Source: Bradyrhizobium diazoefficiens (GTDB taxonomy: Bacteria > Pseudomonadota > Alphaproteobacteria > Rhizobiales > Xanthobacteraceae). From it: DNA of 64,000 bases. Both the position numbers and the translations under genes were made by a program. This document shows, one piece after another, positions 29,912 through 39,528 of this stretch; position 1 is the first letter of the stretch; each line of letters begins with the position of its first letter. Location: assembly GCF_016599855.1 (NCBI RefSeq), contig NZ_CP067041.1, positions 682,001-746,000 of the forward strand, read 5' to 3'. The notes below the pieces were generated by a model, which made no database searches, had not been told where the DNA came from, and saw only the letters and a program-made list of their open reading frames with translations.

Positions 29912-29939
29912 GGGCGGCCGACAGGCCGCCCTTTTGTTT
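29912..29939 (+). terminator. Rho-independent terminator of pckA
   Basis: gggcggcc and ggccgccc pair around a gaca loop, followed by ttttgttt. It lies about 25 bases after the pckA stop. Confidence 0.88.
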
Positions 29940-29957
29940 ACGCGATATCTCGCCACC

Positions 29958-30035
29958 GTCATTGCGAGCGAAGCGAAGCAATCCAGGCTGTCTCCGCGGT
30001 GGGATTCTGGATTGCTTCGCTTCGCTCGCAATGAC
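29958..30035. repeat. Long perfect-arm palindromic repeat
   Basis: The arms cattgcgagcgaagcgaag/caatccag and ctggattg/cttcgcttcgctcgcaatg are complementary over about 27 bases around a short centre. This is the same family as the truncated copy at the right end of the window. It lies between pckA and the thioesterase gene. Confidence 0.75.
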
Positions 30036-30051
30036 GAGTTTGCGGAAGCAG

Positions 30052-30867
30052 CTACGCCTTGAAATACGCGATCTGCGTGCTCGTCGCGAGCAGCCTGCCG
30101 TTCGGCGACCACAGCTCGGCATTCTGGTCGGCGTAGCTCTTGTGCATGATCTTGGCGTCGGCCGTCGCAAGCACGCGGGTGATGTCTTCGGCCGCGAGCT
30201 CTTCGCTGTCGGTATGAAAATACGTCGTCAGTGACACCGTGCCGAACGGCACCAGCTCGCGGCGTGCGTGGAAAATGCGGCCGAAGAAGGCGTCCGACAT
30301 CGACATCAGTGACAGCATGTCGAGCTTGCGCGGCGTGCGATCGCTGATCCAGAGTTTTGAGAATGTGCTCGCAAGCTCAGCCTGCGGCGGGCCGAGCCGC
30401 ATCTCGCCCTCGACGAAGCGGAAGTCATACTGATTGGCCCAGGACGCCGCGAGCTTCGGGTAAGGCAGCGTGTTCTCGAACGCGGTAGCGCCAGGATATT
30501 TGGCCACGGCGTGCTCCCAGGACGGCCGGCGCTCGGCGAACACCGCCGTGGCGAGCGTTGCGACCTCGCCGCCGCCCTGCGACAGTTCGACGCTCCAGTG
30601 CTGGCTGGAGCGGTTGGCCTTCACCAGCCGCACGTCGAGATCGAACGACCCCTTCGCGATCGGCGCGCAGTAATTGACGGTCAGTGCCAGCGGATCGCCG
30701 GCGCATTGCGGATGGTCGATCAGCGCGCGGAGGATGGTTGCCGCTGTCACACCGCCGAACGGGCCGACAAAGGCCCAGTAATCGTCGCTGGTATGTCCCT
30801 GCCAGCTCGAGTCACCGGCAGTGATGCGCGTGGCGTCGTCAAACGGGTGCGGGAGCTTGGCGTGCAT
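30052..30867 (-). CDS. TesB-like thioesterase family protein
   Basis: 271 residues with two hotdog-like halves. The N-terminal half includes WQGHTSDDYWAFVGPFGGVT and LALTVNYCAPIAKGSFDLDV, the C-terminal half SMSDAFFGRIFHARRELVPF and SLTTYFHTDSEELA. Members hydrolyse acyl-CoA thioesters. The acyl substrate is unknown. It is 94 bases downstream of glgP on the same strand and may share its transcript. Confidence 0.85.
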   Translation of the reverse strand: MHAKLPHPFDDATRITAGDSSWQGHTSDDYWAFVGPFGGVTAATILRALIDHPQCAGDPLALTVNYCAPIAKGSFDLDVRLVKANRSSQHWSVELSQGGGEVATLATAVFAERRPSWEHAVAKYPGATAFENTLPYPKLAASWANQYDFRFVEGEMRLGPPQAELASTFSKLWISDRTPRKLDMLSLMSMSDAFFGRIFHARRELVPFGTVSLTTYFHTDSEELAAEDITRVLATADAKIMHKSYADQNAELWSPNGRLLATSTQIAYFKA

Positions 30868-30961
30868 TGTTCGATCCGGCTTTCAATGACGGACGTCATA
30901 TCACGTCCGCTGCCGACTTGCGCAATTACCTTGCAAGTAACCGATTTCGTTGCATGGAAAA

Positions 30962-33496
30962 TCAGCTCGCGGCGCCGCGCAGGTCCTCCGCCTCCTGGAA
31001 TGGCGGCGTGACCGGTTTGACCGGCACGTTCCAGATCTCCTCGGCATATTCGCGGATGGTGCGATCGGACGAGAACCACGCCATGCGCGCGACGTTGAGG
31101 ATGGACGCGCGGGTCCAGGCCGGGGCCACCTGCCAACGCGCGTCGACTGCGCGCTGCGCCCCGTAATAGGAATCGAAATCGGCGCTGACCATGTAATGGT
31201 CGAGATAGCGCAGCGCATGCGCGATGGATTCGAAGCGGCCGGGATCGCCGGGCGAGAAATCGCCGGCGCCAATCGCATTGATGGCACGCTGGAGCTTTGG
31301 CGAATTGCGGATCACGTCGGAAGCGTCCAGACCTTGTTTGCGCCGGATCATCACATCGCCGGCCTCCATGCCGAAGATCGCGATGTTCTCCACGCCGACC
31401 TGGTCGCGGATCTCGATATTTGCGCCGTCGAGCGTGCCGATGGTGATGGCGCCGTTCAGCGCAAGCTTCATGTTTCCGGTGCCGGAGGCTTCCATCCCCG
31501 CGGTCGAGATCTGCTCGGAGAGATCGGCCGCTGGGATGATCACTTCCGCAAGGCTGACATTGTAGTCGGGCAGGAAGACGACCTTCAGCTTGCCGCCGAT
31601 CGCGGCATCGTTGTTGATGACTTCGGCGACGTCGTTGATCAGCTTGATGATAAGTTTGGCGTAGCGATAGCTCGCTGCCGCCTTGCCGGCGAAGATCTTC
31701 ACCCGCGGCACCCAATTGCCGCTCGGATCGTCCTTGATCGCCTGGTACAGCGCGACCGTCTCGACGACGTTGAGCAGCTGGCGCTTGTATTCGTGGATGC
31801 GCTTGATCTGGACGTCGAACAGCGCGCCGGGATCGACCATGATGCCGAGCCGCTCGCCGATCAGGCGCGCCAGCGCCGTCTTGTTGTGATGCTTGACGGC
31901 GCGGAATTTCTTCTGGAACTCAACGTCGCTGGCGCGCGCCTCGATCAGCGAGAGTTGGGTGGGATCGTCGAGCACGGCCTCGCCGCAGGTTTGGCGCAAC
32001 AAATCGGTCAGCTTCGGGTTCGCCAGCATCAGCCAGCGGCGGAAGGTGATGCCGTTGGTCTTGTTGGTGATGCGGCCGGGATAGAGATGGTTGAGATCGT
32101 GGAACACGGTTTCGCGCATCAGGTCCGAATGCATGGCGGAGACGCCGTTGATGCGGTGCGAGCCGACGAAGGCGAGCTGGCCCATGCGGACGCGGCGACC
32201 GCTCTTCTCGTCGATCAGCGAGACCGAGGCGCGGAAATCGATGTCGCCGGGGGCGCGCGCTTCGGCGAGCGCCAGATGCTGGACGTTGATGCGATAGATG
32301 ATCTCGAGATGCCGCGGCAGCAGCCGCTCGAACAGCTCGACCGGCCAGGTCTCGAGCGCCTCGGGCAGCAGCGTGTGGTTGGTGTAGGAGAGGGTGGCGA
32401 CCGTGATCTTCCAGGCCTCGTCCCAGCGGAAATTGTGCAGGTCGACGAGGATGCGCATCAGCTCGGTGACGGCGAGGCTCGGATGGGTGTCGTTGAGCTG
32501 CACCGCGACCTTGCTCGACAGGCTGCGGAGCTGGCCGTCGGAGGCGAGATGGCGCTTGACGAGATCCTGGAGCGATGCGGAGACGAAGAAATATTCCTGC
32601 CGCAGCCGCAGCTCGCGGCCCGCCGGGCTCTCGTCGTTGGGATAGAGGAATTTGCAGATCGCTTCGGCGCGCGACTGCTCGGCGCTGGCGCTGACATAGT
32701 CGCCCTTGTTGAAGGCGTCGAGCTTGAGCGGATCGGGCGAGCGCGCCGACCACAGTCGCAGCGCGTTGACGTGCTGGCCGCGCCAGCCGACGATCGGCGT
32801 GTCATAGGCGATCGCCTGCACCGTCTCGCCCGGATGCCAGATCGCGCGGTCGCGGCCCTTGTCGTCGATATGTTCGACCACGCCGCCGAAATTGACGTCG
32901 TAGATCACCTCCGGCCGTTGCAATTCCCAGGGATTGCCGAAGCCGAGCCACTCGTCCGGATATTCCTGCTGCCAGCCCTGATTGATGATCTGGCGGAACA
33001 GGCCGTAATCATAGCGGATGCCGTAGCCGATCGCGGGAATCGACAGCGTCGCCATGCTCTCCATGAAGCAGGCGGCAAGTCGTCCGAGGCCGCCATTGCC
33101 GAGCGCCGCATCCGGCTCGCATTTGCGCAGCTCAGGAAGAGAGACGCCGAGATCGCCGAGCGCGACTTCGAATATCTTCAGGAGCCCCATGTTGTTGAGC
33201 GCATCGGTGAAGAGACGGCCGATCAGGAATTCGAGCGAGAGATAATAGACGCGCTTGCGGCCAGCGTCGTAGCTGCGCTTCTCAGCCGAAAGCCAGCGAT
33301 GCACGATGCGGTCGCGCAGCGCCAGCGCTGCCGCCTGATACCAATCGTGCCTGGTTGCCATCCCTGCGTCCTTGCCGATGGCAAGGCGCAGCTTGGTCAG
33401 GATTGCGCCCTTGATCTCCGACAACGCGAGTTCGTCGATCGGCTGGCCGGAGGCGGCGAAATTTGGCTGGAACGATTGATCTTGCAAGGCCGTCAC
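30962..33496 (-). CDS. glgP: Glycogen/alpha-glucan phosphorylase
   Basis: 844 residues, standard size. It releases glucose-1-phosphate from glycogen or maltodextrin ends, using pyridoxal phosphate. The PLP lysine lies in EASGTGNMKLALNGAITIG, and substrate-site motifs such as LGNGGLGRLAACFMES, KRIHEYKRQLLN and RISTAG-type ISTAGMEASGTGN are present. Other glycogen genes (glgA, glgB, glgC, glgX) are not in the window. Confidence 0.97.
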   Translation of the reverse strand: MTALQDQSFQPNFAASGQPIDELALSEIKGAILTKLRLAIGKDAGMATRHDWYQAAALALRDRIVHRWLSAEKRSYDAGRKRVYYLSLEFLIGRLFTDALNNMGLLKIFEVALGDLGVSLPELRKCEPDAALGNGGLGRLAACFMESMATLSIPAIGYGIRYDYGLFRQIINQGWQQEYPDEWLGFGNPWELQRPEVIYDVNFGGVVEHIDDKGRDRAIWHPGETVQAIAYDTPIVGWRGQHVNALRLWSARSPDPLKLDAFNKGDYVSASAEQSRAEAICKFLYPNDESPAGRELRLRQEYFFVSASLQDLVKRHLASDGQLRSLSSKVAVQLNDTHPSLAVTELMRILVDLHNFRWDEAWKITVATLSYTNHTLLPEALETWPVELFERLLPRHLEIIYRINVQHLALAEARAPGDIDFRASVSLIDEKSGRRVRMGQLAFVGSHRINGVSAMHSDLMRETVFHDLNHLYPGRITNKTNGITFRRWLMLANPKLTDLLRQTCGEAVLDDPTQLSLIEARASDVEFQKKFRAVKHHNKTALARLIGERLGIMVDPGALFDVQIKRIHEYKRQLLNVVETVALYQAIKDDPSGNWVPRVKIFAGKAAASYRYAKLIIKLINDVAEVINNDAAIGGKLKVVFLPDYNVSLAEVIIPAADLSEQISTAGMEASGTGNMKLALNGAITIGTLDGANIEIRDQVGVENIAIFGMEAGDVMIRRKQGLDASDVIRNSPKLQRAINAIGAGDFSPGDPGRFESIAHALRYLDHYMVSADFDSYYGAQRAVDARWQVAPAWTRASILNVARMAWFSSDRTIREYAEEIWNVPVKPVTPPFQEAEDLRGAAS

Positions 33497-33662
33497 TTCC
33501 TGGTCGCGAGAACACTCACCCTACGCGTCTTGCCTCTGCGCCGGAACCGTCGCTGGTGCGGCCGTGCACTGCGGTGGCTTAAAATTATGCAAGGAACGGG
33601 CCGGTTTGGGAACCCGGAGCAGCACGGAGGAACGCCGATTTGGTGCTACATTGAGCACAGAT

Positions 33663-34270
33663 TCAGCCATCACTGTGGAGGAGACGCCTCATGCGACTGC
33701 TGATCGAAATCGCCACCGCTGCGCTTCTTGTCATCTGCATCGCCACCTCAAGCGCCGCCTTTGCCGCCGGCAGGCGTAGCGCCGACGGCCTCAGCTGCGC
33801 GGTATCCCTCCCGCAAAATGCCACGCCTGCGCAGCGCTGTACCGCCATCAAGCGGCAATGCGGCGGCAAGTTTTTCGCGAGCGCATGCGGGGATAGGTTG
33901 ATGTCAGCCGTGAATTGAGCCGAACTGGCGCTATATGAATGGTGTCGACCCGGCGAAGGCCGCGACCCATAGCCCCGACTGTTAAATAAGCCCGACCGGT
34001 CATTCCGATCGGGATTTTCTTGCTCGATGAGCTTGATCTTCCAGTTACGCTTCCAGAACTTCGATTGCTTCTCGCGCGCGATGGCTTCCTGCAGCGTCGC
34101 AAATGCTTCGACGTGAACGAGGCGGAAGATCTTGTACTTCTGCACAAACTTCGAGCCTCGACCTGAGCGATGCTGTTCGAGCCGCGTGCGAATGTCATTG
34201 GTGACGCCGATATAGATCGTACCGTGATGACGGCTCGCGAGAATGTAGATGTAATGCTGCCTGTGTTCAT
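33663..34270 (-). pseudogene. GIY-YIG nuclease-domain gene, start probably damaged
   Basis: A frame on the minus strand reads QHYIYILASRHHGTIYIGVT, NDIRTRLEQHRSG and REKQSKFWKRNWKIKLIEQ, the full GIY-YIG core of a UPF0213/single-domain endonuclease. No ATG, GTG or TTG begins it in frame before the catalytic tyrosines. The ATG at 34270 lies one base out of frame with the core, so a one-base deletion just after it is the simplest explanation. The 3' end runs on beyond the usual length to 33663 and overlaps another small gene. Confidence 0.55.
33691..33918 (+). CDS. Small secreted cysteine-containing protein
   Basis: 75 residues with a signal peptide (MRLLIEIATAALLVICIATS...AFA) and a short mature part containing three cysteines (LSCAVSLPQ, QRCTAIKRQCGG, SACGDR). 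A GGAGGAG-type ribosome site precedes the ATG. It overlaps the 3' extension of the GIY-YIG frame on the other strand. Small exported proteins of this type are common in Bradyrhizobium. Function unknown. Confidence 0.6.
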   Translation: MRLLIEIATAALLVICIATSSAAFAAGRRSADGLSCAVSLPQNATPAQRCTAIKRQCGGKFFASACGDRLMSAVN

Positions 34271-34464
34271 CGGGCGGCTTGAGCTCGCAAAAGCAACGCT
34301 GACCGGGGTAATGGATCCTGGCTTTCGCCAGGTTGACATTCTCAACAAACTGCTTCAGTCATCAGAACAAATTAAGAACACTTTAGCAAGTCTTTGATAT
34401 ATCATTGTGATTCGGCGCAATGCCAACACAATATCTAGGGTCTGACAGCCGTCGCGAGGACTAC

Positions 34465-34896
34465 ATGTCCACCATTGCCTTCGATCAATTTGCCCTTACC
34501 CGGATCGCCGATTTCGCGCGGTCGCTGTCGCGGCTGCATCAGGCGGCGCGGCGCTACGCTGTCGACGACGACCAGTTCGACCGCGAGTTCAACGCGGTGT
34601 GCCAGTCGATCTGGGGCTACACCATTGACGACATCAGCGACGATCTGTTCGCGCCCGAGGATCATCACTTCCTCGACACGCTGGACGAAGCGCATGCGCG
34701 CATTTTCGCGGCCGAGCAGGGTTATGACCTCGTTGGCGATCAGGGCATGCTGACCGATTGGTGGGGCTTTTGCTGGATGATTCTGGCCGAGAAGCGCGGC
34801 CTGCTGACGCCGGACAACCGCGCCGCCGCGCGCGCGGCGATCGAGGAGAAATATCTGGCGGCGCCGAACGTGATCGGGGTAATTATCGGGAGGTAG
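34465..34896 (+). CDS. Hypothetical protein, acidic
   Basis: 143 residues, acidic and helical, with HQAARRYAVDDDQFDREF, SIWGYTIDDISDDL, HFLDTLDEAHARIFAAEQG and LTDWWGFCWMILAEKRGLL. No signal or membrane segment. The ATG at 34465 is the more natural start; an upstream ATG at 34420 adds 15 odd residues. The even composition and clean reading frame support a real gene. I do not recognise the family. Confidence 0.65.
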   Translation: MSTIAFDQFALTRIADFARSLSRLHQAARRYAVDDDQFDREFNAVCQSIWGYTIDDISDDLFAPEDHHFLDTLDEAHARIFAAEQGYDLVGDQGMLTDWWGFCWMILAEKRGLLTPDNRAAARAAIEEKYLAAPNVIGVIIGR

Positions 34897-34932
34897 TGCG
34901 GCTTCCTCCGTCTTTGCGACCGCAGTCAGACC

Positions 34933-35745
34933 CTAGTCGAGCCCAGCCCGCTTCGCCGGCGACTTCCGCACACTCTTCACGTCCGGCAGCGCCTCGCGCA
35001 CGATCTCGGCTGCCGGCGCATCGGCCGCCACCGTCTCGGCGCGCACCGGCGCCACCTTCATCTCGCCGAGCCGGGCGCGGACCTGCGCGGTGAGGCCGGG
35101 ATAAGAGGCGACCGGGGTGAACTCTGCGGTCTGGTCCATGCCGAGGCGGACGCCGGTGTAGGCGACCAGCCCGTCGGTGGTGGCGATGACGTCGCCAGCT
35201 TTCAGCGACGAGTCGAGCGTGAGATCGACCGGTGCAAGCCCGGCTGGCTCGCGGCCATTGCAGGTGCAGTCGGCGCGCAGTGCCTTGCGGTAGGCGAATG
35301 CGTTCTCGCTGTCGGCGTAGCGCTCGCCAGTCTGGCTGTAGGCGCCGTCGATCGAGGAGCCGAAAAAGACTTTAGTCGTGCTGGCAGGGCAGAAGGCCTG
35401 ACACATCTGCGCCGGCGAGGCGAGGCCGCGCATCAACGGAAAGTATTTGCCGTCACAGCTGCGCACGCAGAAGGCCGGACCGGAGCCGCCGGCCGCCGCC
35501 GAGCGTGTCGGCGGCACATATTGCGGCTGGACGGCCGGGTTCTGCTGACCGGTGAAGGGATCGGCGTAGGAGTTCGCCTGCGGCGCTTCGCGCTGCGGGC
35601 GCTGCTGCTGTGCTCCCCCGAATAAGAAGTCGAACAGGCCTTCAGCCGAAACGGGGGCGGGAGCCGCGAGCAGCGCGCTCGCGAAGATGGCGGCCACAAG
35701 CACCGCCCGACGCCGCCGGCGCGCATGGGATACATTCGTACGCAA
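34933..35745 (-). CDS. DUF2865 domain-containing exported protein
   Basis: 270 residues. The signal peptide (RRRRRAVLVAAIFASALLAAPAPVSA) is followed by a glutamine/proline-rich linker and the DUF2865 core: FCVRSCDGKYFPLMRG, QMCQAFCPAS and CTCNGRE. The paired cysteines fit an exported protein. The family is restricted mainly to Rhizobiales and has no established function. Confidence 0.87.
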   Translation of the reverse strand: MRTNVSHARRRRRAVLVAAIFASALLAAPAPVSAEGLFDFLFGGAQQQRPQREAPQANSYADPFTGQQNPAVQPQYVPPTRSAAAGGSGPAFCVRSCDGKYFPLMRGLASPAQMCQAFCPASTTKVFFGSSIDGAYSQTGERYADSENAFAYRKALRADCTCNGREPAGLAPVDLTLDSSLKAGDVIATTDGLVAYTGVRLGMDQTAEFTPVASYPGLTAQVRARLGEMKVAPVRAETVAADAPAAEIVREALPDVKSVRKSPAKRAGLD

Positions 35746-35882
35746 CGCTTACTCCACCCGACGCTACTGAACCGGCCGCGATCCCCAGGGGATCTCAGCA
35801 CATGATTCACCATAAAGCGGGATGGTAAATGAGGGGTTGAGGGAGCCCCGAATGCTGCGCGGCGCGCCCGCAGCGAAAGGCT

Positions 35883-36446
35883 TTAAGCCTTCAAAAACTC
35901 CGAGGCCTTGTACAGCGAGCGGAACGGCAGGCCGGCTGCGCCGAAAGTGTCGTCGGCGCCTTCCTCGCGGTCGACCATGGTCAGCACCAGCACCACCTCG
36001 GCGCCCATCTCGCGTACGGATTCGACGGCCTTCATCGCCGAGCCGCCGGTCGTGGTGACGTCCTCGACGATCACGACGCGCTTGCCCTCCAGCGTCTCGC
36101 CTTTTGGCAAGCCTTCGATCGCCAGCTTGGCGCCATGCTCCTTCGGCTTCTTGCGTACGAAGAAGGCCGCGATCGGATGACCCTTGATCCAGGAGATCTG
36201 CGCCAGCGCACCGGCCAGCGGCACCGCGCCCATCTCGAGGCCGCCGATGAAATCGAGATTGTCGTCCTTCAGGGTCTCGTAGGCGAGCTCGGCGAGCAGT
36301 GTCGCGCCCTCGGGGTCGAGCATGGTCGGCTTGAGGTTGAAATAGAAATCGCTCTTGCGGCCCGATGCGAGCGTCACCTCGCCGCGGCCGAAGGAGCGGC
36401 GGCGGATGATTTCGAACAGGCGGGCGCGGGAGGCGGATTTCGACAC
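35883..36446 (-). CDS. pyrE: Orotate phosphoribosyltransferase
   Basis: 187 residues. It joins orotate to PRPP to make OMP in pyrimidine synthesis. The PRPP loop is [18 protein letters not shown], with [12 protein letters not shown] and [10 protein letters not shown] upstream. The start is probably GTG 36446 ([10 protein letters not shown]), preceded by AGGGA; the frame stays open much further upstream but that part is not PyrE. It is divergent from the glutathione transferase gene. Confidence 0.94.
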   Translation of the reverse strand: MSKSASRARLFEIIRRRSFGRGEVTLASGRKSDFYFNLKPTMLDPEGATLLAELAYETLKDDNLDFIGGLEMGAVPLAGALAQISWIKGHPIAAFFVRKKPKEHGAKLAIEGLPKGETLEGKRVVIVEDVTTTGGSAMKAVESVREMGAEVVLVLTMVDREEGADDTFGAAGLPFRSLYKASEFLKA

Positions 36447-36621
36447 GGTGGTCCCTCGGGAGCGTCTTGAGAGGTGGCGGAATTTATCCGCGACGTGCCC
36501 GACATTCCAGAGGGGGCGTCCTCCGTCAACAGGGATCGGCCATCCCGGTCCGCCGGTTGTGGGGCCGCAACCTTCTGGAGTAGGTGAATGCCCGACATCC
36601 CGGGGGGAAGGAAACAGGCAA

Positions 36622-37248
36622 ATGACCATCGAGCTGCACACCTGGAACACGCCAAACGGCCGCAAAATCTCAGTCGCGCTGGAGGAAATGGGGCTGCCCT
36701 ACAAGGTGGTCCCGGTGAACATCACCGAGGGCGAGCAGATGGCGCCCGCGTTTCTCAAGCTCTCCCCGAACAACAAGATCCCCGCGATCCTCGACCCGGA
36801 TGGCCCCGACGGCAGGCCGATCAGCATCTTCGAGTCGGGCGCGATCCTGCTATATCTCGGCGAAAAGACCGGCAAATTCCTGCCGAAATCGCTCGCGCGC
36901 CGCATCCCCGTCTACGAGTGGCTGATGTGGCAGATGGGCGGCTTCGGCCCGATGCCCGGCCAGGTCCATCACTTCATCGCGCTCGAGAACGAGCAGGACC
37001 GCGCCTATGGCGTGAAACGCTACATGGCCGAAACGCGCCGGCTCTACGGCGTGCTGGACCGTCGGCTGGATGGCCGGGACTTCGTCGCCGGCGATCTCTC
37101 GATCGCCGATTTTGCCATCCTCGGTTGGGCCTGGCGCCACCCTCGCCACAAGGTCGATCTGGCAGATTTCCCCAACGTCAAGCGGTGGTACGACGCCCTG
37201 ATGGCGCGCCCGGCGGTGAAGCGGGGCATGGAGGCGAAGCTGGATTGA
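36622..37248 (+). CDS. Glutathione S-transferase family protein
   Basis: 208 residues. The thioredoxin-fold half starts [20 protein letters not shown] with the conserved NTPNGRK pocket and IPAILDPDG. The all-helical half ends near [20 protein letters not shown]. The layout resembles YfcG/YghU-type transferases or disulfide-bond oxidoreductases. The target site of the IS element lies 10 bases after its stop codon. Confidence 0.9.
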   Translation: MTIELHTWNTPNGRKISVALEEMGLPYKVVPVNITEGEQMAPAFLKLSPNNKIPAILDPDGPDGRPISIFESGAILLYLGEKTGKFLPKSLARRIPVYEWLMWQMGGFGPMPGQVHHFIALENEQDRAYGVKRYMAETRRLYGVLDRRLDGRDFVAGDLSIADFAILGWAWRHPRHKVDLADFPNVKRWYDALMARPAVKRGMEAKLD

Positions 37249-37257
37249 GGTCACCCC

Positions 37258-37267
37258 AGCCTTCGCC
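37258..37267. repeat. Left target-site duplication of the IS
   Basis: agccttcgcc, identical to the sequence just beyond the right end of the insertion sequence. Confidence 0.93.
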
Positions 37268-37286
37268 CTAGGGCATGCACATATCT
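37268..37286. repeat. Left terminal inverted repeat
   Basis: ctagggcatgcacatatct; pairs with 38737-38755 with one mismatch. Confidence 0.92.
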
Positions 37287-37385
37287 GGGTGCGACGGATT
37301 GACTCAGGGCGAGGCGGGGGGATTCCAGAATCGGGAATCCGTGTGATTCCTATTGCGGCACTTCTGTTCGGATGGAGGTGCCGGC

Positions 37386-38755
37386 ATGTTGTCACGAATT
37401 GACTGGACGTTGGGCCGGTTCGGGGATCGTCGTCTCGATAAAGGGGGGCGGCGCTTGTCGGACGCATGGTTGCTGGCAAGAATGTCTGCCTGCGGCAGCT
37501 CTCGAGAGGTGACCGGAGCCTGGAGGTGCGGTTCAACCGCTTTCTCGGCCACGACAAGGTGACAACAGAGCGGATCATCGAAAGCTGGAGTGAAAGCACG
37601 GTTGCAGCCGTCGAGGGTCGTCACGTTCTGGCGATCCAGGACACCAGTGAGATCCACTTCAACACCACACCGCAACGCCGTCGCGGGCTGGGGGAGATCG
37701 GCCATGGCAATAGTCACGGCGTGCTGCTGCACCCATTGCTGGCGGTGGATGCAGACAATGGCACCTGCCTGGGGCTTTTGAGCGGCGAGGTGTGGACGCG
37801 TGAGGGCCGTCGGACCGTCTCGCATGACAGCCGCGAGCTGTCAGACAAGGAATCGCAGCGCTGGATTGCCACCGCCCTTGCAGCCAAGCCGCGGTTGGCG
37901 AGCGCCACAGGGGTGACCCTGCTTGGTGACCGCGAGAGCGACATCTTTGCTCTTTATGCCAGCGCGGCCGAGCAGGGCTATCACGTGATTGCCCGCAGCA
38001 TGCATGATCGCAAGCTGGCCGACATGGCGGGCTTGTATGCAGCCATCGACGCCATGGTGTCGGTGGAGCGTCGCACGATCCAATTGCCTGCGCGTGCGCA
38101 ACGGCCGGCACGTCAGGCCAATCTCGAACTTCGCTTTGGTGCAATCGAACTGGCTCGGCCGCAAAGCAAGTTCCTGCGCGATTTGCCGAAAAGCCTGCCT
38201 CTGGCCGTCGTCGATGTCCGCGAGATCAATGCCGGCCCCGACGTCGAGCCGCTGCACTGGTGCCTCCTCACCTCTCACGAGGTCGCAGCTGCGGAGGACG
38301 CCTGGCGCATCGTCGAATGGTACAAGCAGCGCTGGATCATCGAGCAGTTCTTCCGTATCCTCAAGACACAAGGCCTCAAGCTCGAGGACAGCCAAATCGG
38401 TTCCGCCGATCGGCTCCTGAAGCTGGTGGCCATCGCTGCCAAAGCGGCTGTGATCACGATCCAGCTTCTACAAGCGCGTGACGGCAGCAAGCAGTCCGCC
38501 CACATCGCCTTCAACGCCAGCGAGATCGCAATGCTGGTTGCTCTAAACCAGCAGTACGAAGCCAAAAGTAAGCGGCTGAAGAACCCGCATCTGCCCGACA
38601 GCTTGGCTTGGGCCGCCTGGATCATCGGCCGCCTCGGCGGCTGGGATGGCTACCCATCTTCCAGGCCGCCAGGCCCCATCACCTTCAGAAACGGTCTCCA
38701 ATACTTCCATGCCGCCGCAGCCGGATGGAGCCTCAGAGATACGTGCATGCCCTAG
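37386..38755 (+). CDS. IS4-family transposase, N-terminus in another frame
   Basis: The N-terminal segment (MLSRIDWTLGRFGDRRLDKG) is in one frame and the rest (RGAALVGRMVAGKNVCLRQL onward) is one base back, joined at the run aaagggggg near 37442. The main frame opens at ATG 37466. It has IS4 features: LAIQDTSEIHFNTTP (first catalytic Asp), GVTLLGDRESDIFALY (second), and WIIEQFFRILKTQGLKLEDS (Glu region, YREK-like). Either a -1 frameshift on the G run is used, or the enzyme is inactive or begins at 37466. Confidence 0.85.
38737..38755. repeat. Right terminal inverted repeat
   Basis: agatacgtgcatgccctag; its final TAG is also the transposase stop codon. Confidence 0.92.
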
Positions 38756-38765
38756 AGCCTTCGCC
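38756..38765. repeat. Right target-site duplication of the IS
   Basis: agccttcgcc, a perfect copy of 37258-37267. Confidence 0.93.
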
Positions 38766-38803
38766 GGGACGACGTCGTGCAAACGACGCTAGGGAGCGCA
38801 AGC

Positions 38804-39439
38804 TCACACCTTCCTCGCCTCGACCGCCATCCGCACCGCAAGGCCCGCCAGCACGGTGCCCATCAGCCAGCGCTGCACCAGCATCCAGCTCGGCCGGCTT
38901 GCCAGGAACAGCGCAATCGATCCGGCTGCGAGCGCGATCATCGCGTTGACGCTGACGCTGATCGCGATCTGGATCGCGCCCAGCACCAGCGACTGCGTCA
39001 GCACGCTGCCGGCGGCGGGATCGATGAACTGCGGCAACAGGGCCAGATACAGCATCGCGATCTTCGGATTGAGCAGATTGGTGACGAAACCCATCGCAAA
39101 CAATTTGCGTGGGCCGTCGATCGCAAGCGTCTTCATCTGGAACGGCGAGCGCCCGCCCGGCTTCATCGCCTGCCATGCGAGCCAGAGCAGATAACCGGCT
39201 CCGGCGAAGCGCAGCGCGTCATAGGCAAAGGGAATGGCGAGCAGCAACGCCGTGATGCCGAAAGCCGCGCACAGCATGTAGAACACGAAGCCGAGCACGA
39301 CACCGCCGAGCGAGACGACGCCCGCCACTGGGCCCTGCGTGATCGAGCGCGAGATCAGATAGATCATGTTCGGCCCCGGCGTGAGCACGAGACCGAGGCA
39401 GACGAGGGCGAAGCCGAGCAGGGCGGAGGTGTGCGGCAT
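38804..39439 (-). CDS. LysE family amino-acid exporter
   Basis: 211 residues with about six membrane segments. The LysE/RhtB motif near the start reads LVLTPGPNMIYLISRSITQG. The later NPKIAMLYLALLPQFID is also typical. Such proteins export basic or neutral amino acids or related metabolites. The substrate cannot be read from the sequence. It is next to the IS right end but intact. Confidence 0.92.
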   Translation of the reverse strand: MPHTSALLGFALVCLGLVLTPGPNMIYLISRSITQGPVAGVVSLGGVVLGFVFYMLCAAFGITALLLAIPFAYDALRFAGAGYLLWLAWQAMKPGGRSPFQMKTLAIDGPRKLFAMGFVTNLLNPKIAMLYLALLPQFIDPAAGSVLTQSLVLGAIQIAISVSVNAMIALAAGSIALFLASRPSWMLVQRWLMGTVLAGLAVRMAVEARKV

Positions 39440-39528
39440 GGCTGAACCGGAGCGGGGGACGCACTTGTTCTAATATGCGCGGCATTGTGGGGCCATCGCG
39501 CAATTGCTCGGAGGACAATTCGCCCGTC

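Larger units (their letters stand above)
37268..38755 (+). mobile_element. Complete IS4-family insertion sequence
   Basis: The element is 1488 bases. Both ends carry the terminal inverted repeat ctagggcatgcac[a/g]tatct, matching at 18 of 19 positions. It is flanked by a perfect 10-base direct repeat. Inside is one IS4-type DDE transposase, whose stop codon is the last three bases of the element. The perfect target duplication suggests a fairly recent insertion. Confidence 0.93.

Noticed and set aside
30950..33703. Very long open frame on the plus strand across glgP
   Set aside because: It lies exactly opposite glgP, has no recognisable domain and is the kind of antisense frame expected in high-GC coding DNA.
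33848..34348. Minus-strand frame overlapping the GIY-YIG core
   Set aside because: It starts in the right place but runs in the wrong frame for the nuclease motifs.
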